The notes under the pieces were generated by a model, which saw nothing but the letters and a program-made list of their open reading frames with translations, ran no database searches and was not told the origin of the DNA. Below are positions 1-6,314 of a DNA stretch of 12,570 nucleotides, piece by piece. Where the stretch lies: NCBI GenBank assembly GCA_026770585.1, contig MU647279.1, positions 139,003 through 151,572 of the forward strand. The letters are read 5' to 3'. Origin of the DNA: Baffinella frigidus. Its lineage: Eukaryota > Cryptophyceae > Cryptomonadales > Baffinellaceae. The translations under genes were made by a program, and so were the position numbers. Within the stretch, counting starts at the first letter, position 1. Each line of letters begins with the position of its first letter.

Positions 1-236
1 AGGGTTTAGGGTTAAGTGTTTAGTGTTTAGGGTTCAGGGTTCAGGGTTCAGGTTTCAGGTGTTTCAGGGTTTAGGGTTCAGGGTTTAGGGTTTAGGGTTT
101 GGGGTTAGGGCTTCAGTTTTAGGGTTTAGGATTTAGGGTTCAGGTTTTAGTGTTTTGATTTTAGGGTTTAGGGTTCAGGGTTCAGGGTTCAGGGTTCAGG
201 TTCAGGTTTCAGGTTTCAGGGTTCAGGTTTGAGTGT
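1..236 (+). repeat. Degenerate telomere-like array, block 1
   Basis: This is a tandem array of 7-mers of the form TTTAGGG and TTCAGGG, with many one-base variants (TTTCAGG, TTTGGGG, TTAGGG, a shortened GTGTTTAG unit). The array is already running at the left edge, so its true start is outside the window. The G-rich strand is the + strand. The degeneration argues for an old subtelomeric or interstitial array, since fresh telomerase product would be uniform. Protein-like frames across such DNA are repeat translation and are not genes. Confidence 0.9.
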
Positions 237-670
237 GTGGGGTGTAGGGTGAAGGGTGGACCTCAGCACTGGAGGCGTTGCGCCTCCGAAAGAGCAGAGC
301 GTGGTTCAGGGTGTGTTGTTGAGGGGGTGTTGTTTAGGGTGGGGGGTTTAGGGTGTAGGGTTGACCTCTGCACAGGCACGGCGCCACTGGTAACGCGACG
401 CTCTGTTACAAAACATTCCATTTGGTTTATATTGGTTGTAAAGTCATCGAGCGTAAGGTTTGTGCAGATCGGGTGTAGGGTTTAGGGTGTGGGGTCCGCT
501 GTCAAGCGAGGAGGGAACACCTTAAAAGGTTCCAAATACTTTCACCTGAAAGCCAAGGCCGGATTCCGGCTCTGACTGTATGCGCCGAGTTCGCTCGAGA
601 GCGGTTGAGGGTGTGGGTGAGAGTGATTCACTTAGTGCGGTCCACTTGTCACGCCATACGTGGCCTGGGA
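237..670. other. Spacer between telomere-like arrays
   Basis: This is mixed-composition DNA interrupted by short remnants such as GGGTTTAGGG near 343 and 475. It holds a partial copy of the TTGACCTC-type motif near 259 and a full copy at 362-421 (listed separately). The rest, including 490-650, resembles nothing I recognise. The only frames here (about 82 and 98 codons) run into G-rich repeats and show no coding character. Confidence 0.6.
362..421 (+). repeat. TTGACCTC subtelomeric motif, copy 1
   Basis: This copy begins TTGACCTC, continues through CACAGGC, GGCGCCA and GGTAACGCGACGC, and ends in a tail with TTACAAAACATTCCA. It lines up with copies at 671, 946 and 1168. The tail is shared only with the 1168 copy, so the repeat unit is longer than the motif common to all four. 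Function is unknown. Confidence 0.7.
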
Positions 671-710
671 TTGACCTCAGCACAGGCGTGGTGCCAGCGG
701 TAGCGCAACG
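671..710 (+). repeat. TTGACCTC subtelomeric motif, copy 2
   Basis: This copy reads TTGACCTCAGCACAGGCG and then GTGCCAGCGGTAGCGCAACG. It ends directly against the TTTCGGG array at 712, so the motif sits at an array boundary. It lacks the TTACAAAACA tail seen in copies 1 and 4. Confidence 0.7.
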
Positions 711-711
711 G

Positions 712-774
712 TTTCGGGTTTCGGGTTTCGGGTTTCGGGTTTCGGGTTTCGGGTTTCGGGTTTCGGGTTTCGGG
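712..774 (+). repeat. Homogeneous (TTTCGGG)9 array
   Basis: Nine perfect head-to-tail copies of TTTCGGG, a one-base variant of TTTAGGG, sit between the motif copy ending at 710 and a TTCAGGG block. Nine identical variant units in a row point to local duplication or unequal exchange of one mutated unit. Confidence 0.95.
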
Positions 775-781
775 TTTATGG

Positions 782-872
782 TTCAGGGTTCAGGGTTCAG
801 GGTTCAGGGTTCAGGGTTCAGGGTTCAGGGTTCAGAGTTCAGGGTTCAGGGTTCAGGGTTCAGGTTTCTGAT
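782..872 (+). repeat. TTCAGGG array
   Basis: About twelve near-perfect TTCAGGG units make up this block, with one variant unit (TTCAGAG) near 831. The block starts a few bases after the TTTCGGG block ends, with a short TTTATGG junction, so variant types are sorted into blocks and not intermixed. Confidence 0.9.
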
Positions 873-945
873 TTGAGAGTTCTGGTTTCAGGTTTCTGGT
901 CTCAGGGTTGAGGGTTGAGTTTGTGGGGTGTACACGGGTTTAGAG

Positions 946-986
946 TTGACCTCCGCACACGCGTGGCGCCAGCGGTAACGTGACGC
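946..986 (+). repeat. TTGACCTC subtelomeric motif, copy 3
   Basis: This copy reads TTGACCTCCGCACACGCG and then TGGCGCCAGCGGTAACGTGACGC. It differs from copies 1 and 2 at scattered positions, as expected for old duplicates. Confidence 0.7.
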
Positions 987-1167
987 GAGTATGGGGTTCA
1001 CACTCTGCGTTCGGGTAGGAGGTGGAGTTAGAATCCATCCGGAAAATGCTCGTATGAGCGGCCGACACGGGGTACAGTAAGTGGCACAATGCGTAGCATG
1101 TGCGGCGCTGACGCTGGTTGTTTGGCAATAAATTATCAATCTCTCTCTTCGGGTCCAGGCTTCAGGG

Positions 1168-1231
1168 TCGACCTCGCCACAGGAGGCGCCAACGGTAACG
1201 GACGCTCCACGCTCTATTACAAAACACTCCA
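1168..1231 (+). repeat. TTGACCTC subtelomeric motif, copy 4
   Basis: This copy starts TCGACCTCGCCACAGGAGGC and passes through GGTAACGGACGC. It ends in the tail TATTACAAAACACTCCA that matches copy 1. It is the most diverged at its start and, with copy 1, shows the extent of the longer unit. Confidence 0.65.
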
Positions 1232-1277
1232 ATCATTGTTTTATACGGGTTGTTGGCTTCAGTCAACGCTACGTAGC

Positions 1278-1381
1278 GTCTCAGTCTATTGGGGCTCGCC
1301 AATGTGGTGAGCCCGGGCTCTTTCCGCTCGAAAGTTGACGGATTTGCGCCACGCACCCAGAATGTCAACTTAAGAATAGTC
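1278..1381 (+). repeat. Inverted repeat, left copy
   Basis: This ~104-bp sequence recurs in reverse orientation at 3534-3637 at roughly 80% identity by eye. Shared landmarks in order are TCTCAGTCTATT, a GGGCTC...GAGCCC hairpin, TTTCCGCTC, AAAGT-GACGGAT, ACCCAG and AGAA-AGTC. A stem at 1292-1301/1305-1314 (GGGCTCGCCA with TGGTGAGCCC, one G-T pair, 3-base loop) is also possible in the other copy. Both copies could be ends of one element, or two copies of a small repeat in opposite orientation. No clear target-site duplication is visible. Confidence 0.7.
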
Positions 1382-1440
1382 CGCCAACCGAACGCCAGCC
1401 GCTCAAACCGCAAGCCTATCCGGTATCGCCCGACCCTTCC

Positions 1441-1488
1441 GTATCCTATCTCAGAGATAGGATACGTGATCCTATCTCAAAGATAGGA
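1441..1488. repeat. Two adjacent palindromes
   Basis: The first is a perfect palindrome, GTATCCTATCTC (1441-1452) against GAGATAGGATAC (1454-1465), with one base between the arms. The second, at 1470-1488, reuses the same core with 8-base arms (TCCTATCT / AGATAGGA) and a 3-base loop. They lie about 60 bases inside the left inverted-repeat copy. The right copy has a comparable GTAT...ATAC palindrome at about the same place (3365-3381 and 3475-3491). Confidence 0.8.
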
Positions 1489-1658
1489 AACGTGAGGGTT
1501 AACTCTTGCCTTTCTGCCAAAACAAATTACAAACTGTAGGATCATACTAGTAATTGAAAAGCATTGGTGTTGTAAGTTGCGTTGAGAGAACGTATTCTTT
1601 AATGTCCGAGGTAATATCAGAGGGGGTTGGAAGAGGCAAACTCTGCATGCGGGTTTAT
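1489..1658. other. Unique spacer, nothing recognised
   Basis: This AT-richer stretch lies between the palindromes and the second telomere-like block. I find no reading frame, RNA gene or repeat in it. Confidence 0.5.
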
Positions 1659-1924
1659 GGATTATGGTTTATGGTTTGTGGTTTATGGTTTGTGGTTTAG
1701 GGTTTGTGGTTTATGGTTTATGGGTTATGGTTTAGGGTTTAGGGTTAAGGGTATATGGTTTAAGGTTTAGGGTGTATGGTGTAGGGTGTAGGGTTTAGGG
1801 TTTAGGATTCAGGGTTTAGGGTTTAGGGTTTAGGGTTTAGGGTTTAGGGTTTAGGGTTTAGGGTTTAGGGGTTGGTTTGGGGTTCAGGGTTTAGGGTTTA
1901 GGGTTTAGGGTTTAGGGTTTCGGA
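1659..1924 (+). repeat. Telomere-like array, block 2
   Basis: The block opens with alternating TTTATGG and TTTGTGG units, about 1659-1735. It then turns into canonical TTTAGGG, with eight perfect copies at 1815-1870 and four more at 1890-1917. The 1815-1870 run is the cleanest canonical telomere repeat in the window. Confidence 0.93.
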
Positions 1925-2252
1925 GTGAGGGGTTGACCTCCTCGTGGAACCCCCCGTGGACCGCACGCCCCCCCGGTATCACCTGGTGTAGGGTTTCGGG
2001 TTTAGGGTTTCGGGTCTCGGGTTTAGAGTTTGGGGTTTAGGTTGGGGTTTAGGGTTTCAGGGTCAGGGGTTAGGGTTTAGGGTTCAGGGTTAAGGGTTTC
2101 GGGGTCAGGAGTTAGGGTCTATGGTTTAGGGTTTATGGTTTAGGTTTCACGGTTTCACGGTTTCGGGTTTCAATTTTCGGGTTTCGGGTTTCGGGTTTAC
2201 CCTGACGCTCCCGTCGGCGCACAACACGACCTTCCCCCGTCCTTTTCGAATC
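1925..2252 (+). repeat. Mixed arrays with GC-rich interruptions
   Basis: A GC-rich insert with a partial TTGACCTC motif, about 1932-1985, is followed by mixed TTTAGGG, TTTCGGG and TTCAGGG units to about 2200. Unique C-rich DNA then runs up to 2252. No gene is visible. Confidence 0.75.
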
Positions 2253-2395
2253 GGCCGCTTCTCTCTGTGACGCGACTCGACGCGGCGCGGCCTGGTTTAG
2301 GGTTTAGGGTTTAGGGTTTAGGGTTTAGTGGCCGCTTCTCTCTCCGACGCGGCTCTCTCTCTCTCTGTAAAGCGACTCGCTGCGCCGCGGCCTGG
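2253..2395 (+). repeat. Direct repeats flanking a short TTTAGGG run
   Basis: Copy A (2253-2295) starts GGCCGCTTCTCTCT and ends GCGGCCTGG. Copy B (2330-2395) has the same start and end but about 23 extra bases, mainly a CT-rich expansion. Between them is TTTAGGG x4 (2296-2323) plus a partial unit. Copy B is itself followed by the TTTGGGG block, giving a spacer-plus-array unit repeated twice. Confidence 0.8.
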
Positions 2396-2400
2396 GTTGT

Positions 2401-2546
2401 AGTTTGGGGTTTGGGGTTTGGGGGTTTGGGGTGTGGGGTTTGAGGTTTGAGGTTTGGGGTTTGGGGTTTGGGGTTTGGGGTTTGGAGTTTGGGGTTTGGG
2501 GTTTGGGGTTTGGGGTTTGGGTTTGGGTTTGGGTTTGGGGTGTGGG
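2401..2546 (+). repeat. TTTGGGG array
   Basis: This block is dominated by TTTGGGG, including four perfect copies at 2453-2480 and four more at 2488-2515 on either side of one TTTGGAG unit. It then passes into 6-mer TTTGGG units. Runs of four G separated by three T are good G-quadruplex candidates on the + strand. Confidence 0.93.
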
Positions 2547-2819
2547 GTTTAGGGTTTCAGGTTTGGGGTTGAGGTTTCAGGTTTTAGGGTTTCGGGTTTT
2601 GGGTTCAGGGTTCAGGGTTCAGGGTTCAGGGTTCAGGGATCAGTGTTTAGGGTTTAGGGTTCAGGGCTTAGGAATCAGGGTTTAGGGTTCAGTGATCAGG
2701 GTTTTGGGTTTAGGGATCAGGGTTTTGGAATCAGGGTTTAGGGTTTCAGGTATAGGGTTCAGGGCTCAGGGCTCATGGTTCATGGTTCAGGGTTTAGGGT
2801 TTATGGTTTAGGGTTCAGG
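2547..2819 (+). repeat. Mixed TTTAGGG/TTCAGGG array, block 3
   Basis: TTCAGGG units (about 2605-2637) pass into mixed TTTAGGG, TTCAGGG, GATCAGGG and TTCATGG units, decaying toward 2819. This is the last telomere-like DNA before the hairpin cluster. Confidence 0.9.
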
Positions 2820-2855
2820 CCTTGCGGGGCCTTCCTCTTCCGTAGAGTGCTCGTC

Positions 2856-3048
2856 GTCGGACGGCAGGGTCGGCGCGAGACGCTCAAACACACTCGTCTG
2901 CCACACCGCAGGCGTTTGTGAGGTGTGGGCAACGAAAATTACTACACGCGTGGATCATGCTCGGAAGAGTAGAGCATTTGTGTAGTAAATTTCGTCGGAC
3001 GGTAGGGGCGGCGCGAGTCGCTCCAACACACTCGCCTGCCACACCACA
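2856..3048 (+). repeat. 55-bp direct repeat pair (2856-2910, 2994-3048)
   Basis: Two 55-base units start GTCGGACGG, pass through GGCGCGAG and AACACACTCG and end TGCCACACC-CA. They differ at 6 of 55 positions by my count, with a period of 138 bases. The gap between them holds the hairpin at 2929-2995, whose right arm abuts the second unit. Confidence 0.85.
2929..2995. repeat. Hairpin H1
   Basis: The left arm is GCAACGAAAATTACTACAC (2929-2947). The right arm GTGTAGTAAATTTCGT (2980-2995) pairs with its last 16 bases with one mismatch; the loop is about 32 bases. The left arm is identical to the inner left arm of hairpin H3 at 3388-3406. Confidence 0.85.
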
Positions 3049-3163
3049 TAAATCTAAGATGCGAGGCCTGCCTGCCAGCGCTTTGTACGAGGGAGTTGGC
3101 CTGTTCGAGTAACTTCTCCAGCAAATCGACCGTTGGAAACGACCTCGGAAGCCCTGGTGGCCC

Positions 3164-3308
3164 CCAACCCTCACGATTGGACCACATCGTCGATTTTAGC
3201 TTTTAGATTTACCCTTGATTCACCCTTGCAGAGACCCCGCATCCGGGGTCTCTGCAAGGGTAAATCTCAAGTCTAAAATCGATGATTTGATCCAACCGTG
3301 AGGGTTGG
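3164..3308. repeat. Hairpin H2, long fold-back
   Basis: This is a 145-base near-complete inverted repeat. The core is a perfect 17-bp stem, CCCTTGCAGAGACCCCG (3223-3239) against 3244-3260, with a 4-base loop. The outer part pairs GATTTTAG and ATTTACCC segments and ends in CCAACCCTCACGATTGG (3164-3180) against 3292-3308, one mismatch. The left arm has a small extra segment that repeats ACCCTTG. Such a structure could extrude as a cruciform in DNA or fold as a long RNA hairpin. There is no direct evidence that it is transcribed. Confidence 0.9.
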
Positions 3309-3362
3309 TGGCGAGTGAACTTCTCGAGCCTCGGACGCAGGTGGACCAAGTTCATCCTGGGT

Positions 3363-3492
3363 AGTATTTCTGAGAAATACGATCCTGGCAACGAAAATTA
3401 CTACACACCGGACATTTTCAGTCACGTCCGTGTAGTAATTTTCGTTGCAAATCGAATCGGAGATCCCCGAAATCGTATTTCTCAGAAATACT
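3363..3492. repeat. Hairpin H3, nested perfect stems
   Basis: The outer stem is a perfect 20-bp pair, AGTATTTCTGAGAAATACGA (3363-3382) against 3473-3492. The inner stem is a perfect 19-bp pair, GCAACGAAAATTACTACAC (3388-3406) against 3430-3448, followed by GGAC/GTCC pairing after a 3-base bulge. Each outer arm is itself a small palindrome (GTATTTCT-G-AGAAATAC). The inner stem reuses the H1 arm. Confidence 0.92.
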
Positions 3493-3533
3493 CGCCGGGA
3501 TGAAAGCCTAGCTCTGCCTCTCTCGCGTTGGGC

Positions 3534-3637
3534 GACTGTTCTCAAATTGGCACGCTGGGTTTGCGGTACACATCCGTCGACTTTGGAGCGGAAAACAGCG
3601 CGGGCCCACCAAATTGGTGAGCCCAAATAGACTGAGA
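3534..3637 (-). repeat. Inverted repeat, right copy
   Basis: This is the reverse-orientation partner of 1278-1381, with the same landmarks. It includes the GGGCCCACCA / TGGTGAGCCC hairpin at 3602-3624. The side facing hairpin H3 corresponds to the side of the left copy facing the palindromes at 1441, so the arrangement is symmetric. The interval 1278-3637 can therefore be read as one element with ~104-bp terminal inverted repeats, or as two separate insertions. Confidence 0.7.
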
Positions 3638-4740
3638 CAGAGCTAGATGCAGCTTGATGCTGGAGGGGCTGCGATCCTCCTGCACCGGGTGGCTTCATGC
3701 GATCCTAAGGGAAGCAGGGCCTTCCTGCAGGATAACTTTCAGCGTCCGTCTGTGGTGGGAGCTCCAAGAGCCTAACGGAGCGAAACCGGACATGAGCCTA
3801 CACGGGATCAGATCTTGAATAACCCTTTATCGCAAAAGTGGACAAGTTGTGTACCACTGTAATACTTGTTGCACCTTTTTGTACCAGCATCCATTCATCA
3901 CGGGGTTCTCAATTCTGAGAAACTTCAAGACAAAATGATCTTAAGTTGCCAAATTTGCCCCCAGGCACGCTCTTGTCCGGTGGGGGGGAAGCGGACCGCC
4001 GGTCGCGGAGGGACGACAGACTTGGTCGTGCTGTCCTTGACGCGCAGCTTCTGCGACGCCATCAGCTTCGAGTATGCTTTGATGTGGTGAGTGTGGCGGG
4101 GCGCCTGGAGGCGCCCGTCGTCGGGCAGCTCCCTGGAGGTGGGATCGGGTCTCAGGTGGCTATCCGCCCAGGACCCAGATATCTGGGATTTCACTAAGAT
4201 ATCTGGGTTTGCCGCAGGAGGCTGCAGGGACCAAGCAAGAGGCAGAGACCAAGCAAGAGGTGCCTTCGGGGCACACGATGGGAGAGCACTGGGCGACACC
4301 ACGGCGTCGCGGCGCGCGTCGTCGCGGGCCAGGCGGGATGAGCGCTCAGGTTGCAGCCCTCCCACTTCGTCGAAGCTGCGTTCTGCGCGGAAAAGAGGCG
4401 TGCGAAGGAGGGTTTCTTGCGCAGGAGGCTGCTGCCAGCGGGCAGGAGAGGTGTGTTTTTCTCTCTCGTCAGCTGGCTCTCCGACCTGGATCGCGGGAGG
4501 GTCGGCTCATAATCCACCGAAACCCCCTTACTCCTGCCCGCCATCGTCGCTCCCGAGAAGCTCCTTGCACGGTCCTTCAGACCACCTCGGCAGAGATCCA
4601 GGGTGCAAGTTTGGCGGGCGCGACGGCGGCGAGAAGATGAGTGTAATCACGGGCGTAATTCGCTGGTGCTGACCAGCCGCGCAACCTCTGACGTCCGAAC
4701 GGGTGTGATCACCGGCGGGCGGGATGTAAGAAAATGATTA
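3638..4740. other. No defensible gene; small repeats
   Basis: Several frames of 74-193 codons overlap on both strands, the longest on + at 4091-4672. They are rich in Arg, Ser, Pro and Gly, match no family I know and contradict each other, so I do not call any. Small structures present are a perfect 14-bp palindrome CCCAGATATCTGGG (4174-4187), AGATATCTGGG repeated at 4177 and 4197, GACCAAGCAAGAGG repeated at 4229 and 4247, and GTGTRATCACSGGCG at 4641 and 4703. Confidence 0.55.
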
Positions 4741-5238
4741 CGGAAATGCACGTCCCTTGCGCTATTTTGGGAGCTTTTGACTCAATTTGAGGAAACAATT
4801 GACATTTGCTGACGGGGTTTCCACTTCCGTGTTTCTATTTTGTTCCCCCCCCCCGTCCTTCTATTGTCTTTTTCCACCTTTTCACTTACAAAAGTGACCT
4901 GATCTACGAGCTCGTACCTCTTGCCGGTAGAATAATACCTTTAGTTGGAGCCATTTGTTTGACCTTTGGCCTGTAGTAAAGATCTCAAGATTTCATCGCA
5001 GCTCGAATTTTTTTAGCAGAATCTGGAGCTGAAGGCCAAATCTCGACGATCTGCGCTTTCAGATTTCAAAAAGGATGAAATTTAGGGTTGAAATTTAGCA
5101 GAATACCGGTAACCTCCATTTATGACTTATTGACGTAATTTCAACCTTCTTAAGTTGTCGCCCTTACGTAAGGTCAAACATAAGTGGTCCTCTCCACTTA
5201 TGGATCACCCAAAAGGGTTCAAGTGGCCTGTTGAGTGA
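4741..5238. other. AT-richer intergenic stretch
   Basis: Base composition shifts clearly toward A/T compared with both sides, and no long frame is present. It holds a C10 run (4845-4854), TTTAGCAGAAT repeated at 5012 and 5094, a CTTACGTAAG palindrome near 5163 and an 8-bp stem ATAAGTGG/CCACTTAT (5180-5201). It could be an intergenic or promoter-bearing region for the gene to the right, but no promoter element is convincing. Confidence 0.5.
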
Positions 5239-6069
5239 TTAATGAATCAACCTTCGTTTCCCAAAGCTGAGTCCCCACGCCTTTGCCTCGCGACAAGCGG
5301 ATCCTTCCCCAGAGAGTGCGGTTGGCCCTTCAGGTGAGACACAGGCCCGGGAAGTCTCCTTAAGTTGACGTGGTTCCATTAGGCTATGAGCCCTGGCGCT
5401 CCCAGCGCTGCGGGAAGTCAAGGAAACACCTGAGAAGCTCACTGACTCCTCAGGCTTGCAACCAGGTGAGCCGGAAGAGCACAGGCGCTCGTCACAGCCT
5501 TGACTGAGACCCAAGCGAAGCGCATACTTACGCTCCTCCCCCGAAGCAGGGGAGACCTGTACGCGTGGAACGTGTAGTTCTGCGAGGATCTGCGATCTCC
5601 GGGGATCGGGCGGGCCGTGGGGGAGAAATTTCTTCCACGGGACACGCTTGGCACGAGGTCGGGCAGCGCGAGCCGTCTAGCTGCGCGCACGAGACCAGAC
5701 CACGCGGGGGCCACCACCCCCACGGAGGAAAGGCGGTGCGCAAACCACGAGCCGAGCACCAAATTCTCAAAAAGGTGCGCATCAGGTGAGCCATCACGGC
5801 CGACCTGGTGGAAACGCCACAGCCCGTGGGACGAGGTGAACTCGTCCTGCCAAAAGGCTCGGCGTCATCCTGACAGGAGGTCAGGGAGCTCATCTTCGCT
5901 GTACCTCGAACCTTCCGCCTTCCAGCGGACGCACGAGGGAAGCTGAGGATTCGAACACAAGGCGGGATCACTCCCGCCAGGAGAGGAAGAATCGGCTGAA
6001 GGGAACGACGAGGCGAGTCGACACGTCACGACTCTCCTCACCTCGGTCCCGCCCTGCCACTCCTCACCG
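5239..6069. other. GC-rich leader upstream of the giant ORF
   Basis: No continuous frame here matches a known protein; frames of 74-147 codons on both strands look like chance openings in GC-rich DNA. Three exact CAGGTGAG sequences (5331, 5463 and 5783 on +) match the consensus eukaryotic 5' splice donor. The stretch could therefore be transcribed leader with alternative or non-coding exons. A pyrimidine-rich segment lies at about 6029-6070. Confidence 0.4.
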
Positions 6070-6274
6070 AGAGCCGCGCTTGGCGCACTCTAAGTGGGGG
6101 TGGGTGTGATTGGGCAAAAGTTCACCTTCGGAGACATTCGGAGGGGGGGACCGGGACAGATCGAGACGGCGCACGTTGGAAGCGCCACGGATCTCCTCGC
6201 CACAGTTCTACTCTACTGCCCCTCTCCCTAAGAGCCGCGCCTGGCGCCCTCTAGGTGGGGGTGGGTGTGATTGG
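6070..6274 (+). repeat. 44-bp direct repeat before the ORF (6070-6113, 6231-6274)
   Basis: Two 44-base units, each starting AGAGCCGCGC and ending GGTGGGTGTGATTGG, differ at three positions and lie 161 bases apart. Both are preceded by pyrimidine-rich DNA, so the duplicated unit may be longer than 44 bases. The second unit ends 40 bases before the ATG at 6315. It also supplies the in-frame stop TAG at 6252 that limits the ORF. Repeated promoter or 5' UTR modules are plausible; the function is not shown. Confidence 0.85.
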
Positions 6275-6314
6275 ACTCAAAATCGGAAGCTTCGTCCCAG
6301 CTCTGCCTCAAAAC

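Larger units (their letters stand above)
873..1277. other. Spacer with decayed repeats and two motif copies
   Basis: The left part is decayed TTCAGG/TTGAGGG repeat up to about 945, followed by unique sequence carrying motif copies at 946 and 1168. A palindromic CGCTACGTAGCG lies at about 1267-1278, just before the inverted repeat starting at 1278. I see no gene. Confidence 0.55.

Noticed and set aside
685-710. tRNA-like box A in the TTGACCTC motif (GCCAGCGGTAGCGCA)
   Set aside because: The resemblance is off by one position from the box A consensus, and no box B GGTTCGA-type sequence follows. A tRNA or tRNA-derived SINE is not supported.
2404-2685. 93-codon frame encoding Gly-Phe-Trp-Val repeats
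   Set aside because: It is a translation of the TTTGGGG and TTCAGGG arrays.
2856-3492. CRISPR-like array of repeats and spacers
   Set aside because: There are only two direct repeat units, the hairpin arms are inverted not direct, and the setting is eukaryotic.
4091-4672. 193-codon + frame and its overlapping 143-, 116- and 146-codon rivals
   Set aside because: Several frames on both strands are equally open, with biased Arg/Ser/Pro/Gly content and no recognisable domain. Coding status cannot be supported.
5528-5971. 147-codon minus-strand frame in the leader
   Set aside because: Overlapping + and - frames of similar length, no motif, GC-rich DNA. It is probably a chance opening.
6241-6258. 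TGGCGCCC as a retroelement tRNA primer-binding site
   Set aside because: Only about eight bases resemble a lysine-tRNA-type site; the bases that should pair with the T-arm do not match. No long terminal repeat ending in CA precedes it.
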